64,000 nt of DNA. It comes from Kiloniellaceae bacterium (GTDB taxonomy: Bacteria; Pseudomonadota; Alphaproteobacteria; Kiloniellales; Kiloniellaceae). The translations under genes and the position numbers were made by a program. The stretch spans positions 1-64,000 of the forward strand of contig JAJFGK010000102.1 in the NCBI GenBank assembly GCA_021776195.1. The letters are read 5' to 3'. Below are positions 19,690 through 30,353 of the stretch, in pieces (position 1 is the first letter of the stretch; every line of letters begins with the position of its first letter). The notes under the pieces are model-generated. The model was not told the origin of the DNA and did no database searches. It worked only from the letters and a program-made list of their open reading frames with translations.

Positions 19690-21087
19690 TTAACCCTGGG
19701 CCCGCTCGCCGGTGACGATGCCCAGCGCACGCAGCTTGCGGTGCAGGGCCGAGCGCTCCATGCCGACAAAGGTCGCGGTTCGAGAGATGTTACCACTGAA
19801 GCGCAGGACCTGGGATTCGAGGTACTGACGCTCGAAGACCTCGCGCGCTTCGCGCAGTGGCAACGACATGATCTCTTCGTGGGTATGGCCTGCCAGGGCC
19901 GCCGGCGTGCCGGCGCCGATGTCGGCTGGCAGCGCCGAAGGCGGTATCGGCTCGTCGCTATGGCCCGACACCATGATCACAAGCGAATCGACGACATTGC
20001 GCAGTTGGCGAACATTGCCGGGCCAATCATGGGCCTGCAGCGCCGCCATGCTGTCGGCGCTCAAGGTCCGGTGCGGGAGTCCGGTCGAATCCGCGGCAAG
20101 CCGCATGAAGTAGTCGACCAAATCGGGAATGTCCTCGCGCCGATCCACCAGGGGCGGGACGCGAAAGGCGACGACGTTGAGCCGATAGAAGAGATCCTCG
20201 CGGAACCGACCCTCCGCGATCAGCTGCGCCAGATCGCGGTTGGTCGAGGCGACGACCCGGACGTCGACCTTGATCGATTGGTCGCCGCCGACGCGCTCGA
20301 AGGTCTGCTCCTGAAGAACCCTGAGAATCTTGCCTTGGGTCTCCAAGGGCATATCGGCCACCTCGTCCAGCAGCAGGGTGCCGCCATGGGCCCGCTCGAA
20401 GGTCCCGATGCGCCCGGGACTGCCCGCGCCCTCATGGCCGGGGACGACACCGAAAAGCTCGGACTCCAGGCGTTCGGGATGCATGATGGCGCAGTTCAAG
20501 GCGACGAACGCGCCCTCGGCGCGGCGCGAGGCGTCGTGGATTTGACGCGCGACCACCTCCTTGCCACAGCCGGCCGGGCCGGTGATCAAGATACGGCTGC
20601 CGGTCGGTGCCACCCGTTCCACCATCTGGCGAAGCTGAACCGTCTGTGGCGACTGACCGATCAACTCGGCTCGCGGCCCTGCCCTCAAGCGCAGTTCCTG
20701 GATTTCCAGGCGCAGACGCCCAGCCTCGATCGCTCGCTCCACCACCAAGAGCAGGCGATCGGCCTTGAAGGGCTTTTCGATGAAATCGTATGCGCCCAGC
20801 CGAATGGCTCGAACCGCGACCTCGATGGTCCCGTGCCCTGAAATCATCACCACGGGAATCTGGGGATAGTCCTGGGCAATGGTCGAAAGCAGTTCCAGGC
20901 CGTCCTGGCGCGAGCCCTCCAACCAGATATCGAGAATGACCAGCTGCGGTCGGCTTTCGCGTATGACTCCGAGCGCCTGATCGCTCTCCGCCGCCTCGAG
21001 GGTGCGATAGCCTTCGTCCTCCAGGATGCCGGCGATCGAGGTACGAATGCCTGCTTCATCGTCGACGACCAATACTTCGGCTGTCAT
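19690..21087 (-). CDS. ntrX: nitrogen regulation response regulator NtrX
   Basis: 465 aa. Receiver domain with VVDDEAGIRTS and phospho-acceptor about D53 (LVILDIWLEG), central AAA+ domain and C-terminal Fis-type helix-turn-helix (NISRTATFVGMERSALHRKL). Walker A is GPAGCGKE and Walker B LLLDEVADMP. Where sigma54 activators carry GAFTGA, this protein reads GVVPGHEGAGSPGR, so direct sigma54 activation is doubtful; the NtrC paralogue in this window does have GAFTGA. It follows the sensor ntrY after 12 nt. In other alphaproteobacteria NtrYX controls nitrogen, redox or envelope functions. Confidence 0.95.
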   Translation of the reverse strand: MTAEVLVVDDEAGIRTSIAGILEDEGYRTLEAAESDQALGVIRESRPQLVILDIWLEGSRQDGLELLSTIAQDYPQIPVVMISGHGTIEVAVRAIRLGAYDFIEKPFKADRLLLVVERAIEAGRLRLEIQELRLRAGPRAELIGQSPQTVQLRQMVERVAPTGSRILITGPAGCGKEVVARQIHDASRRAEGAFVALNCAIMHPERLESELFGVVPGHEGAGSPGRIGTFERAHGGTLLLDEVADMPLETQGKILRVLQEQTFERVGGDQSIKVDVRVVASTNRDLAQLIAEGRFREDLFYRLNVVAFRVPPLVDRREDIPDLVDYFMRLAADSTGLPHRTLSADSMAALQAHDWPGNVRQLRNVVDSLVIMVSGHSDEPIPPSALPADIGAGTPAALAGHTHEEIMSLPLREAREVFERQYLESQVLRFSGNISRTATFVGMERSALHRKLRALGIVTGERAQG

Positions 21088-21099
21088 CTCAGAGGTCTC

Positions 21100-23397
21100 C
21101 TATTGCGCTGCTTGCGGCTTGGATTTGAGAAGAGAATCGCTGTCGTCATGATGGGCCCCTGGCGGGAAGGTCAGACGCACCAGGGCGCCGCCGCCGGGAT
21201 TATCCAGGAGGCTCAGGGTTCCGCGGTGGTCTTCGATGATCTTCTTGACGATCGCAAGGCCCAACCCGGTACCCTTCTCGCGGGTCGTAACGTAGGGCTC
21301 GGTCAACCGGTAGCGGTCGGCCTTGGGCAGGCCGGGGCCGTTGTCGGTGATCGAGATCCCTGTCCCACCGTCGACGTCCCGGGACAGAGCCACAGCGATG
21401 CGCCCCGCGTCCCGCGGGCTCCGGTTCTCATCGTCGGTGGATTTGCCGTTTGCCGATTGCGGCGCGGTCACCGCGTCGGTCGCGTTCAGCAGGAGGTTGG
21501 TGAGGACCCGCGCGATCTGCTGCCGGTCACAGCGCAGAATGACGGGCTCGTCGGGCAGAAGAATCTCATAGGCGATATCGCCGTGGGCCCCCTGCTGCAA
21601 AAAGACCGCCTCCTCGACAATGGACCTCAGGTCTTCGTCCTCCATCTCCGGGGTCGGCATCCGCGCGAAGGACGAGAACTCGTCGACCATGCGCCCGATA
21701 TCGCCGACGTGGCTGATGATCGTATCGGTGCAGAGACGAAAGGCCGCGGAGTCGCTGTCGTTTTCGATGGTTTTCAAGTACTTCCGCTTCAGGCGTTCGG
21801 CGGATAGCTGGATCGGGGTCAGCGGGTTCTTGATCTCGTGGGCGATCCGGCGGGCGATGTCGGACCAGGCCGCCTTGCGCTGGGCGGCTTCCAGTTCCGT
21901 GATATCGTCGAAGGTCGCGACGAAGCCGAAGACGCCGTCGTCATTGGTTTCGGCCACGACACGGCACAGGAAGGTGCGCAGGGTGCCGTCACGACGCTCG
22001 TAGAGGAGGGTTTCCTCCTTGTGGCGGTTGGGCTGACGGCCCGCCGAAGCCAGCAGTGCCGCGACCTGGGGCACGAAGGTGGCGAGCTTGCGGCCGCGGA
22101 GCTGTTCGATCTCGATTTCGAGCAGTTCACAGGCCGCCGGGTTCGGCAGGGTCACCCTGCCCTCCTGATCGAGACCGATCACGCCGGCCGACACCCCGCC
22201 CAACACCGCCTCGATGAAGCGGCTGCGGTAGTCGAGCAGCCGATTGGCGGCAATCAACTCGGACTGCTGGGTTTCCAGGCCGCTGGTCATTTGATTGAAG
22301 GCCCGCGACAAGATGCTGAGCTCGTCGTCGCTCGCCCGCTCTGCCACGCGGGCCCCCAAATCGCCGCTGGCGACTTGATCGGCGGCAGCAATCAACTGGC
22401 CGATGGGCAGCGTCAAGTGATCGGCCAGCAAGAGCCCGACCCAAATCGCCGCCAGCAACAGCAGCATGGCGACCACGGCAAAGATCAAGGCGAAGGTGAT
22501 CTGCATGCCCGACGATTTGCCTTCGAGCTCGGCGTAGAGTTGGACCGCGCCCCGGGTGCGATCCATATGCCCGACGACACGCGGGTCGATGAGACGCCCG
22601 AGGTAGAGAAAGGTGTCGTTGAAGAAATCGAGCCGGACAATGGCACGGACCCGGTCGTCCCCCTGCCCCGTGACAATGGCGACCTCGCCTCGGCGTGCCC
22701 GGTCGACCGCCCAGTCGGGAATGTCCGGGTTGAAGGCCAGGAGAAAGCTCGTCCCGCGGGCCAGAAGGTGACCGCCGCCGTCATAGACCGCCGCCTCTGT
22801 GAGGCCGCGCAGGTCCGCCTGCTGGCTGAGCACCTGATTGAGCAAAGACGGATTGTAAACCAGGGACGCCCCACCCCGGTTGATGACCTGGGACACCGCC
22901 AGGGCGTCCCCGGTCAGACCCTCCAGATGGCCTTCGGTATAGGCTTCGGCCACGGCGAGAGAGTTGTTGATCGCGGTCGAGACGCGTTCGCTGAACCAGG
23001 TCTTCAGACCGAAGTCGAAAAGCATCACCGACATGAAGGCGACAAGAATTGTCGGCGTCACCGCGACCAGCGAGAACAGCGCCACAAGCCGCCCATGCAG
23101 GCGCGCACCCGCCAGGCCCCGTCGGCGCTCGGTCCAGAGAATGGCCAGTCGACGACCGATCAGCGCCAGCAGCCCGAGCAGCACGACCAGATCGACCACC
23201 AGCAACAAGAGCACCAGCCGGGGGTCGGCGGCGATCGGCAGATCGCCGGTCATGACCCCGAAGGTCACCACGCCGGCGACCAGGCCCAGCACAACGAGGG
23301 AGACAGCCAGGCGGCGCTCCAGGTTGGCCCCCTTGGCCCAGGTGTTCAGGGCCCGGAAAAAGCCTTGGCCTTCAGCACTGAGATTTTCTGACACCAT
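21100..23397 (-). CDS. ntrY: nitrogen regulation sensor histidine kinase NtrY
   Basis: 765-aa membrane sensor. Three N-terminal helices (about 25-130), an extracytoplasmic segment, another helix (ITFALIFAVVAMLLLLAAIW), a HAMP linker (LGARVAERASDDELSILSRA), a PAS domain, a HisKA domain with [15 protein letters not shown] (His about residue 520) and a HATPase domain with NATDAV, DNGPGLP and GTGLGLAIVKKI. It partners NtrX, which follows 12 nt later. I chose ATG 23397 (MVSENLSAEGQGF) over an in-frame start 54 nt upstream, since the longer leader looks random. Confidence 0.95.
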   Translation of the reverse strand: MVSENLSAEGQGFFRALNTWAKGANLERRLAVSLVVLGLVAGVVTFGVMTGDLPIAADPRLVLLLLVVDLVVLLGLLALIGRRLAILWTERRRGLAGARLHGRLVALFSLVAVTPTILVAFMSVMLFDFGLKTWFSERVSTAINNSLAVAEAYTEGHLEGLTGDALAVSQVINRGGASLVYNPSLLNQVLSQQADLRGLTEAAVYDGGGHLLARGTSFLLAFNPDIPDWAVDRARRGEVAIVTGQGDDRVRAIVRLDFFNDTFLYLGRLIDPRVVGHMDRTRGAVQLYAELEGKSSGMQITFALIFAVVAMLLLLAAIWVGLLLADHLTLPIGQLIAAADQVASGDLGARVAERASDDELSILSRAFNQMTSGLETQQSELIAANRLLDYRSRFIEAVLGGVSAGVIGLDQEGRVTLPNPAACELLEIEIEQLRGRKLATFVPQVAALLASAGRQPNRHKEETLLYERRDGTLRTFLCRVVAETNDDGVFGFVATFDDITELEAAQRKAAWSDIARRIAHEIKNPLTPIQLSAERLKRKYLKTIENDSDSAAFRLCTDTIISHVGDIGRMVDEFSSFARMPTPEMEDEDLRSIVEEAVFLQQGAHGDIAYEILLPDEPVILRCDRQQIARVLTNLLLNATDAVTAPQSANGKSTDDENRSPRDAGRIAVALSRDVDGGTGISITDNGPGLPKADRYRLTEPYVTTREKGTGLGLAIVKKIIEDHRGTLSLLDNPGGGALVRLTFPPGAHHDDSDSLLKSKPQAAQ

Positions 23398-23478
23398 GAA
23401 CCTAGGGAACCCTGGCCATTGTCTGCGCGTGGGGCCGCGGAGAGCCGTCACGCCGCGCCTGTTGCAGAAATGCCACAG

Positions 23479-24921
23479 CTACTTGCTTCCGCGCAACACC
23501 TGGATGCCCAACTCGCGAATTTTCTTTCGCAAGGTATTGCGATTGATCCCGAGAAGGCGCGCCGTGGAAAGCTGATTGCCCGCCGTCGCCGCCAGACTCA
23601 GCTCGATCAAGGGCCGCTCCACCTCCTGGATGACACGCTCATAGAGACCGCTCGAGGGAAGCTCTTGGCCATGGGCTTCGAAGTAGCCACGAAGTTGACG
23701 CTCCACGGCATCGCCCAGGGATTCGCGGTCCTCGTCGCGAACCCGTCCCGACGCCGCCTCGATCGGTCCCAATTCCGCGCGTACCGAGTCCGGTCCGATT
23801 CTCGCTTCGCTGTAGAGTACGGTCAGACGTTGTATGACGTTTTCCAGTTCGCGCACGTTTCCCGGCCAGCGGTAGGCTTTCAGCAGCGCCATGGCCTCCG
23901 GCGATATCTGCTTGGCGACGAGCCCTTCCTGCTGCCCTCTGGCCAGGAAGTGGGCGACCAGTTCCGGCAGGTCTTCGCGGCGCTCGCGCAGCGGCGGCAG
24001 CCGCAGCGGCACGACATTCAGGCGGTAGAAGAGGTCTTCGCGAAACAGACCCTGCCGCACCATTTGCATGAGATCGCGGTGGGTGGCGGCCACGATTCGC
24101 ACATCGGCGTGCAGCGCCGTGCGCCCGCCGACCGAAGTGTATTCTCCCTCCTGCAGGACGCGGAGCAATCTGGTCTGGGCGTCGAGGGGCATATCGCCGA
24201 TCTCGTCGAGAAAAAGCGTGCCGCCGGCGGCTTGCTCGAAGCGCCCGGCCGCCCGGTGGCTGGCGCCGGTAAAGGCGCCCTTTTCGTGACCGAAGAGTTC
24301 GCTTTCGATCAGATCTCGCGGGATCGCCGCCATGTTGACCGGCACGAAGGTGCCGCGCCGCCGTTTGCCATAGTCATGCAGCGCGCGCGCCACCAGTTCC
24401 TTGCCTGTTCCGGACTCGCCATAGACCATGACAGTGAGATCGCTGTTCATGAGACGCGCCAGGACCCGGTATATTTCCTGCATCGCCGGCGAACGGCCGA
24501 TCAGCGGCAGGGCTTCCTCCTCGGCGAATCCACCCTCGGCATCGGCTGTGCTCTCCGGCGCCGCCAGCGCCTTTTCGACCAGGCCCAACAGCTCGTTCAG
24601 GTCGAAGGGCTTGGGCAGATAGTCGAAGGCACCTCTTTCGTTGGCCTTCACCGCGGTCAGCAGCGTGCTCTGGGCCGACATGGCGATGACGCGAAGGTTC
24701 GGTCGGATCTTCTTGATACGGGGTATGAGGTCGAGACCGTTGGCGTCCGGCATGACCACATCGGAAATGACCAGGTGGCCTTCGCCATCCTTGATCCAGT
24801 TCCACAAGGTCGCGACGTTGCCGGTGGTCATCACCGCGTAGCCCTGACGCGACAAGGCATGGTCCAACACCGTCCGGATGCTGGCGTCGTCGTCGGCGAC
24901 GAGAATGGTCGCGTCGCGCAT
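23479..24921 (-). CDS. ntrC: nitrogen regulation protein NtrC (NR(I))
   Basis: 480 aa. Receiver with [14 protein letters not shown] and acceptor about D54 ([10 protein letters not shown]), sigma54 AAA+ domain with Walker [20 protein letters not shown] in [15 protein letters not shown] and Walker [11 protein letters not shown], and a Fis-type DNA-binding end ([13 protein letters not shown]). All key residues of a sigma54 activator are present. Activated by NtrB under nitrogen limitation, it would switch on glutamine synthetase and ammonium genes. It starts 2 nt after the ntrB stop and ends 81 nt before ntrY. Confidence 0.97.
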   Translation of the reverse strand: MRDATILVADDDASIRTVLDHALSRQGYAVMTTGNVATLWNWIKDGEGHLVISDVVMPDANGLDLIPRIKKIRPNLRVIAMSAQSTLLTAVKANERGAFDYLPKPFDLNELLGLVEKALAAPESTADAEGGFAEEEALPLIGRSPAMQEIYRVLARLMNSDLTVMVYGESGTGKELVARALHDYGKRRRGTFVPVNMAAIPRDLIESELFGHEKGAFTGASHRAAGRFEQAAGGTLFLDEIGDMPLDAQTRLLRVLQEGEYTSVGGRTALHADVRIVAATHRDLMQMVRQGLFREDLFYRLNVVPLRLPPLRERREDLPELVAHFLARGQQEGLVAKQISPEAMALLKAYRWPGNVRELENVIQRLTVLYSEARIGPDSVRAELGPIEAASGRVRDEDRESLGDAVERQLRGYFEAHGQELPSSGLYERVIQEVERPLIELSLAATAGNQLSTARLLGINRNTLRKKIRELGIQVLRGSK

Positions 24922-24923
24922 GC

Positions 24924-26168
24924 TCAGGCCATCCTCTCCAATGAACCGGCCAGCGCCGCGCCGGCCGCCCCCTCTACTGCCCCGTCCGCCTCAGATGCGT
25001 CACCGGCCTCTTGCGACGGATTGGCAAAGGGTAGTCGCAGGGAGAAAACAGTGCGCCGATTGCTGCTGTCGCACTCGATCGCACCGCCATGGTCGCCGAC
25101 GATTTTGGCCACCAGGGCCAGACCGAGGCCCCGGCCGTTGGATTTGGTGGTGACGAAGGGCTCGAACAGCTGGGCCTGGAGATCTTCGGGAATGCCCGGT
25201 CCGTCGTCTTCGATCGCCACGACCAGGGGCAGCTCGACCCGGGTGCCCGGCCCGGCCATCGCGAGCCGGACACCCGAGATAAACCGGGTGCGCAGGGTGA
25301 TCCGGCCGCCACGGGCCCCCAAGGCCTCGGCGGCATTGGTGATCAGGTTGAGAAACACCTGGATCAGCCGATCGCGGCTGCCGAGGACCGGCGGCAGGGA
25401 AGGGTCGTAGTCGTCCAGGATCTCGACCCCCGACGGCCGCGCGCTGGTCACCAGACGGCGCACATGTTCCAGGACTTCGTGAATATTGACGGCCTCGCGA
25501 TCGAACGGCCGTTCATCGCCGAAGAGGTCCATCTGATCGACCAGGCCGACAATGCGATCGGTCTCCTCGCAAATCAGCCGGGTGAGACGGCGATCCTCGG
25601 GGCCCGCCTCTTGTTCCAATAGCTGCGCCGCACCGCGGATTCCGCTCAGCGGATTCTTGATCTCATGCGCCAGCATGGCCGCCATGGCGGTGACCGAGCG
25701 GGCCGCGCTGCGATGGTTCAACTGTTTATCCAGGTGGCGCGCCATGCCGCCCTCGTGCAACTGAACGAGGATCGCGGCGCCATCCTCCTGAAAGGGCGTC
25801 ACGTCGGCGGAAAGGCTTCGCGCACCGATGCGCGGGCTGCGGATGGCCAGGCCATGTCCGGAAATCGTCTGACCCTTGTCGCGGGCCTGGGCTATCAAAC
25901 CGTGTAGGGGACTGTCCGCCGACACCAGGTCGGCCAGGGCAGTGCCGGCAAGGATCGTGGCCGACGCGGCAAAGAACTGTTCCGTCGCGGCGTTGACGAA
26001 GGCCAGACGGTTGGACCCGTCCAACAGGAAAACCGGAGACGACAGAGCCTGCAGGATGGCCGCCGCCGGCACCGCCGGCCCACCGCCAGTCCCGTCGTTA
26101 CCACCCGTGGGGGCACCACCCGTGGGGGCACCGTTTAGGGGGGCACCGTTCAGGGGGCTATCGTTCAT
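24924..26168 (-). CDS. ntrB: nitrogen regulation histidine kinase NtrB (NR(II))
   Basis: 414-aa cytoplasmic sensor kinase/phosphatase. A PAS domain (about 38-140), HisKA with [20 protein letters not shown] (His about 168) and HATPase with [18 protein letters not shown] and [12 protein letters not shown]. Its ATG overlaps the dusB stop codon (ATGA), so the two are translationally coupled. Residues 5-24 are a short repeat, [20 protein letters not shown], from four 15-bp units that is not part of the normal NtrB fold. Signalling is expected to depend on PII proteins, which are not in this window. Confidence 0.95.
   Translation of the reverse strand: MNDSPLNGAPLNGAPTGGAPTGGNDGTGGGPAVPAAAILQALSSPVFLLDGSNRLAFVNAATEQFFAASATILAGTALADLVSADSPLHGLIAQARDKGQTISGHGLAIRSPRIGARSLSADVTPFQEDGAAILVQLHEGGMARHLDKQLNHRSAARSVTAMAAMLAHEIKNPLSGIRGAAQLLEQEAGPEDRRLTRLICEETDRIVGLVDQMDLFGDERPFDREAVNIHEVLEHVRRLVTSARPSGVEILDDYDPSLPPVLGSRDRLIQVFLNLITNAAEALGARGGRITLRTRFISGVRLAMAGPGTRVELPLVVAIEDDGPGIPEDLQAQLFEPFVTTKSNGRGLGLALVAKIVGDHGGAIECDSSNRRTVFSLRLPFANPSQEAGDASEADGAVEGAAGAALAGSLERMA
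26097..26156 (-). repeat. four imperfect 15-bp tandem repeats in the 5' end of ntrB
   Basis: Four in-frame 15-bp units encode [15 protein letters not shown] and PTGGN. The plus strand shows two identical ACCACCCGTGGGGGC units, then two related ACCGTTxAGGGGG units. Because the length is a multiple of three, gain or loss of a unit would change the linker length without breaking the gene. Confidence 0.8.
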
Positions 26169-27163
26169 GCCGCCGCGCGTTCCAATTCGCCTTCGAAGAG
26201 CCGCCGGATCGCGGCCTTGACCTTCTCCGGGTCGGTCTCGCGGTTGGTGGCTTCGCGAAAGCAGGCCGCGCCGCGCAGGCCATGCACCGACCAGGCCAGG
26301 TGCTTGCGCGCGATCTTGATCCCGGCCCAGACGCCGTAGTGCGACAGGATGGCCTCGTAGTGCGCCAACAGCAGTTCGCGGCGTTCCTCCAGGCCGGGTT
26401 CCGATCCGGGAATGCCGGTCCGCAGGAAGGTCATCACCTGGCGGATGAACCAGGGGCGGCCGTAGGTGCCGCGGCCGATCATCACGCCATCGGCGCCCGA
26501 CTGCGCCAGGGCCTCGGCGACCTCGTCGAAGGTCGTGATGTCGCCGTTGACCAGAACCGGCAGGGAGACCGCCTCCTTGACCTGACGCACGAAGGCCCAA
26601 TCGGCGGTGCCCCGGTACTTCTGACAGCGCGTCCGGCCATGCACCGAGACCAGGCGGATGCCGCAGTCCTCGGCGATCCTGGCAATCCGCGGGGCGTTGC
26701 GGACCTCGCGGCACCAGCCGGTACGCATCTTCACCGTCACCGGCAGGTCGACCGCCTTCACCACGGCCGCCATGATCTGCCCCGCCAGCCCCTCGTCCTG
26801 CATGATCGCCGAGCCGCAGGCCTGGTTGGTGACCTTCTTGGCGGGACAACCGAAATTGATGTCGATCATCGCGGCGCCGCGGTCCTGGTTGAGCTTGGCC
26901 GCCTCCGCCATCACCGCGGGGTCGCGGCCCGCCAGCTGCACCGCCATGGGATGATCCTGGTCCAGCCGGCCCTGGATCTTGCGCACCTCTTTCAGCGATT
27001 CCTGGCCGGCCCGGATCATGGCGCGGCTGGCGATCATCTCCGAGACCACCAGGCCGCCGCCGAGCCGGCGCACCAACTGACGGAAGGGGTAATCCGTGAC
27101 CCCGGACATCGGGGCCAGGACCACCGGTTCGTCGAGGGTTATGGAGCCTATGGAAATGCCCAT
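26165..27163 (-). CDS. dusB: tRNA-dihydrouridine synthase B
   Basis: 332-aa FMN enzyme with a TIM barrel, reducing uridine in the tRNA D-loop. [14 protein letters not shown] is the FMN-binding start, [10 protein letters not shown] carries the catalytic Cys, and [16 protein letters not shown] and [13 protein letters not shown] bind FMN phosphate and RNA. The C-terminal helical domain is present. It opens the dusB-ntrBC operon, an order seen widely in proteobacteria, and its stop overlaps the ntrB start. ATG 27163 fits the family N-terminus. Confidence 0.96.
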   Translation of the reverse strand: MGISIGSITLDEPVVLAPMSGVTDYPFRQLVRRLGGGLVVSEMIASRAMIRAGQESLKEVRKIQGRLDQDHPMAVQLAGRDPAVMAEAAKLNQDRGAAMIDINFGCPAKKVTNQACGSAIMQDEGLAGQIMAAVVKAVDLPVTVKMRTGWCREVRNAPRIARIAEDCGIRLVSVHGRTRCQKYRGTADWAFVRQVKEAVSLPVLVNGDITTFDEVAEALAQSGADGVMIGRGTYGRPWFIRQVMTFLRTGIPGSEPGLEERRELLLAHYEAILSHYGVWAGIKIARKHLAWSVHGLRGAACFREATNRETDPEKVKAAIRRLFEGELERAAA

Positions 27164-27251
27164 AATTCAGGCAGCCTCATGGTCTGGTCAGAATTTATGC
27201 AAATTGCCTAGGCGGCTGTCCTTTTACAAGGAGAATCGCCGCCCTGAGCTT

Positions 27252-28070
27252 TCAGGCCGCCCCGATGATCACGTCGGTGACGAATTTCACCCCGGGATAG
27301 GCCAGGGTCAAAAAAAGGTAGGCCACCAGGGCGATACGGGCAGCACCCCGTCCGCGCAGCCCGCTCCTCAGGCGCAACGCCAACACAATGGCGATCATGA
27401 CGAAGGCAAGGATCACAAAGATCGTTTTATGATCGAGCGGCAGCAGGGCACCGCCGCTGGCCAGGGCCTGGGCGATCCCGGTCAAAATGCCCAGGAACAG
27501 CACCGCCTCCGCGCCGGCCAGCAACCGGACCTCGAGGCGCTCGGCATCGGCGATCGAGGGCAAGGAGCGCAGGAAGTCGCTGGGGCTCCGGGCCTTGAGG
27601 GCGCGCTCCTGCAGTACCACGGCGACCGCGGCGATGGCGGCCAGGGTCACGAAGGCATAGGTCACCAGGGATAGGACGATGTGAGCCAGCAGCCAGCCGC
27701 CCGCGGCGGCGCCCGGCGAGCCGGGCGGCAATACGCCCACGGCACCGCCACCGAGGACCGCCAGTACCGCAAGCCCCGACAAATAGGGCAGCAGCAAGCG
27801 GGCCAGGCGCCAGGCCTCGCCGGCCAACCGGGCCAGGACCAGGAAAACCGCGAGGGTCACCGTGATGGAGAGCCAAAGCGCCTGGGCAAAGGCGGCGTTC
27901 CACCCGGCCGAGGCCTGGGCGAAGCCGTAGCTGGCCGATCCGACCAGGGCCACGGCCAACAGCAGCCAGAACAGCGGCTCGGGCCGCGCCGAAGCCCGCC
28001 TGACCGTAAAGACCGCGGCGGGCAGCAGGGAGGCGAGCGCACTCAGGGAATAGACGAAAGTCAAGGACAT
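27252..28070 (-). CDS. CcsA/HemX-like cytochrome c assembly membrane protein (YpjD type)
   Basis: 272 aa with about eight membrane helices. LLAHIVLSLVTYAFVTLAAI and PLDHKTIFVILAFVMIA carry His residues in the places expected for haem contact in the CcsA/HemX family, and RLRSGLRGRGAARIALVAY resembles the conserved end of YpjD proteins. No tryptophan-rich WWD haem motif is obvious, so it may be a HemX/YpjD relative rather than a true cytochrome c synthetase. The start ATG 28070 gives MSLTFVYSLSAL. It is 88 nt upstream of dusB on the same strand and divergent from the VOC gene. Confidence 0.72.
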   Translation of the reverse strand: MSLTFVYSLSALASLLPAAVFTVRRASARPEPLFWLLLAVALVGSASYGFAQASAGWNAAFAQALWLSITVTLAVFLVLARLAGEAWRLARLLLPYLSGLAVLAVLGGGAVGVLPPGSPGAAAGGWLLAHIVLSLVTYAFVTLAAIAAVAVVLQERALKARSPSDFLRSLPSIADAERLEVRLLAGAEAVLFLGILTGIAQALASGGALLPLDHKTIFVILAFVMIAIVLALRLRSGLRGRGAARIALVAYLFLTLAYPGVKFVTDVIIGAA

Positions 28071-28236
28071 GCCCGGCTTATACTCCCACGGACGGGCCAT
28101 CACAAAGAGAAGAAGCATTCGAGGCTTTCGGGTGTGGCATAGCCGTCCAACCTGCTTGACGATGTCCAGGTATGATTTACTTCAACCTGGTCATCGTTCG
28201 CAGCGATCGATTGATCCAGCCAAGGGAGAGACAGCC

Positions 28237-29094
28237 ATGCCCCACCCGGTCAAAGGGATCGACCATGTCTTCTTGCTGGCGGACGATCTGGACGCGAGCC
28301 TGGCGCAGTACCAGGCGCTTGGCTTCACGGTGTCGCCGCGCGGCCTGCACAGTGCCGCCAAGGGCACGGCCAATCATACGATCATGTTCGAGACGGACTA
28401 CTTCGAGCTGCTTGGGATCGTGACGCCAACCGAAGGCAACAAGGCGCGCCGCGAGCTGCTGGCCCAAAACGGTCAGGGGCTGCACGCCATCGCCTGCCGG
28501 ATCGACAACGCGGCGCAAGCCCAGGAAGAACTCGCGGACCTCGGGATTGGCACTCATGGCCTGAACGACTTCGTCCGGCCGGTCCCCCTGGCCGATGGCG
28601 GCACCGGCGAAGCGGCCTTTTCGACACTGATTTTCGATCCGAACGAGGTTCCGCTGGGCATGATGTTCATGTGTCAGCACAAGACCCGCGAGGTGGTTTG
28701 GCTGCCCGAGCTGCTCACCCACGACAACGGCGCGGTCGCCTTGAAAGAGGTCATCGCCCTCTCCGAAACGCCCGAAGATACGGCCCGTCGATTGGCGCGT
28801 CTTTTCGCCGACAGCCGTATCGAATCGACCAAGAGCGGCGTCGTTGTATCGACTGGCAAGAGTTCCGCAAAGGTATTGTTCGTGACCCCGGATGCCATGG
28901 CCGAACGCCACGGCGAACGTCATTCTTTACCATCCCCAAAAAACGCATTCGCGGCGATCTGCTTCCGGGTCGCCGATTCGGGCCGAACCCGCGCCGCCCT
29001 GGATCGCAACGGGGTCGGGTATGGCGACTCGGAAGGTACCCTCATCGTGGCCTCGAAGCTGGCCAGCGGCGTCACAGTCGAGTTCCAAGAGTAA
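28237..29094 (+). CDS. VOC-fold protein (glyoxalase-like domain 3)
   Basis: 285 aa, two beta-alpha-beta-beta-beta modules. The first starts [20 protein letters not shown] with a likely metal-ligand His, continues to [16 protein letters not shown], and the second half ends [18 protein letters not shown] and GVTVEFQE. The pattern resembles Glyoxalase_3-type proteins. ATG 28237 follows AAGGGAGAG. The gene stands 65 nt before ispDF on the same strand and may be in its transcript. Substrate not predictable; VOC proteins include lyases, dioxygenases and resistance proteins. Confidence 0.75.
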   Translation: MPHPVKGIDHVFLLADDLDASLAQYQALGFTVSPRGLHSAAKGTANHTIMFETDYFELLGIVTPTEGNKARRELLAQNGQGLHAIACRIDNAAQAQEELADLGIGTHGLNDFVRPVPLADGGTGEAAFSTLIFDPNEVPLGMMFMCQHKTREVVWLPELLTHDNGAVALKEVIALSETPEDTARRLARLFADSRIESTKSGVVVSTGKSSAKVLFVTPDAMAERHGERHSLPSPKNAFAAICFRVADSGRTRAALDRNGVGYGDSEGTLIVASKLASGVTVEFQE

Positions 29095-29159
29095 CCGCCG
29101 ATAGCCCTTGGCCGGCGCCATGGGGCCCACTAGGTTGCGCAGCGGACCAGGAGACAGGA

Positions 29160-30344
29160 ATGACCACGACAACAGCCTTGATTGTCGCCGCGGGCCGTGG
29201 CGCACGCTTCGGCGGCACGCAGCCCAAGCAGTACTCGCGGCTGGGCGGGAAGACGATCTTGCGGCACAGCCTCGAAGCCTTCTGCAATCATGGGGCCGTC
29301 GATGCGGTTCGCGCCGTCATCCACCGCGACGATGCGGACCTCTACCGTGCCAGCGCGGAAGGTTTGCCGCTCCTGGAGCCGGTTGCGGGCGGCGACACAC
29401 GCCAGGAGTCGGTGCGGCTGGGCCTCGAAAGCCTCGCGGTATCGGCACCGGCCCAGGTCCTGATCCATGACGGCGCCCGGCCCCTGGTCGACCCGGCCAC
29501 CATCGACCGGGTCATCCAGGGTCTGGGAGAACGCCCCGGCGCCATCGCCGCGCTCCAGGTTGTCGACAGCCTGAAGCAGGGCGCCGACCAGGTCATCTCC
29601 GGCGAGCGGAACCGCGACGGACTCTGGCGCGCCCAGACCCCCCAGGGCTTCCACTTCGAGGCCATTCTCGAGGCGCACCGACAGCAGAGCGGCCAGAGCC
29701 TGACCGACGACGCCGCGGTGGCCACGGCAAGCGGGCTGACGGTCGGCCTGGTGCAGGGTGCCGAAGGGAACATCAAGGTCACGACGAACGACGACCTCGC
29801 GACCGCCGAGGGCTACCTGAAGCTGCGCCAGGGTTTGCCACGCGAAGAAGTCCGCAGCGGCCAGGGCTTCGACGTGCACCGCTTCGGGCCCGGCGATCGG
29901 GTCACGCTCTGCGGTCTTGCCATTCCCCACGACCAGGGCCTGGTCGGCCATTCCGACGCCGACGTCGCGCTCCACGCCCTGACAGATGCGATTCTCGGCG
30001 CGCTCGGGGCCGGCGACATCGGCGAGCATTTTCCGCCCAGCGACCCGCAATGGGCCGGCGCGGCCTCGGACCGTTTTCTGGCCCACGCCGGCGCCCTGCT
30101 CCGGGAACGCGGCGGCCGCCTCGCCAACCTCGATCTCACCCTGATCTGCGAAGTCCCCAAGATCGGACCGCACCGCCAGGCCATGGCGGCGCGTATCGCA
30201 GAGATCCTGGATCTCGCCCCGGACCGGGTCAGCGTCAAGGCGACCACGACCGAGGGGCTGGGCTTCACCGGACGCCGCGAGGGCATCGCCGCCCAGGCCA
30301 TCGCGACGATCTCTCTACCCGGCAGCGCCGATGAGCGGGATTGA
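29160..30344 (+). CDS. ispDF: bifunctional IspD/IspF isoprenoid enzyme
   Basis: 394-aa fusion of two MEP-pathway enzymes. Residues 1-225 are MEP cytidylyltransferase ([32 protein letters not shown]). Residues 235-394 are MEcPP synthase ([24 protein letters not shown] with Zn ligands; [20 protein letters not shown]). The fusion is frequent in alphaproteobacteria. ATG 29160 has an AGGAG site; the frame is open much further upstream but there it only overlaps the VOC gene. pgpA begins 9 nt after the stop. Confidence 0.97.
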   Translation: MTTTTALIVAAGRGARFGGTQPKQYSRLGGKTILRHSLEAFCNHGAVDAVRAVIHRDDADLYRASAEGLPLLEPVAGGDTRQESVRLGLESLAVSAPAQVLIHDGARPLVDPATIDRVIQGLGERPGAIAALQVVDSLKQGADQVISGERNRDGLWRAQTPQGFHFEAILEAHRQQSGQSLTDDAAVATASGLTVGLVQGAEGNIKVTTNDDLATAEGYLKLRQGLPREEVRSGQGFDVHRFGPGDRVTLCGLAIPHDQGLVGHSDADVALHALTDAILGALGAGDIGEHFPPSDPQWAGAASDRFLAHAGALLRERGGRLANLDLTLICEVPKIGPHRQAMAARIAEILDLAPDRVSVKATTTEGLGFTGRREGIAAQAIATISLPGSADERD

Positions 30345-30353
30345 ACTGAAGCC

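Noticed and set aside
27164..27251. Possible sigma54 -24/-12 promoter before dusB-ntrBC
   Set aside because: A GG...GC-like pair can be drawn, but spacing and flanking bases do not fit the TGGCAC-N5-TTGC consensus.
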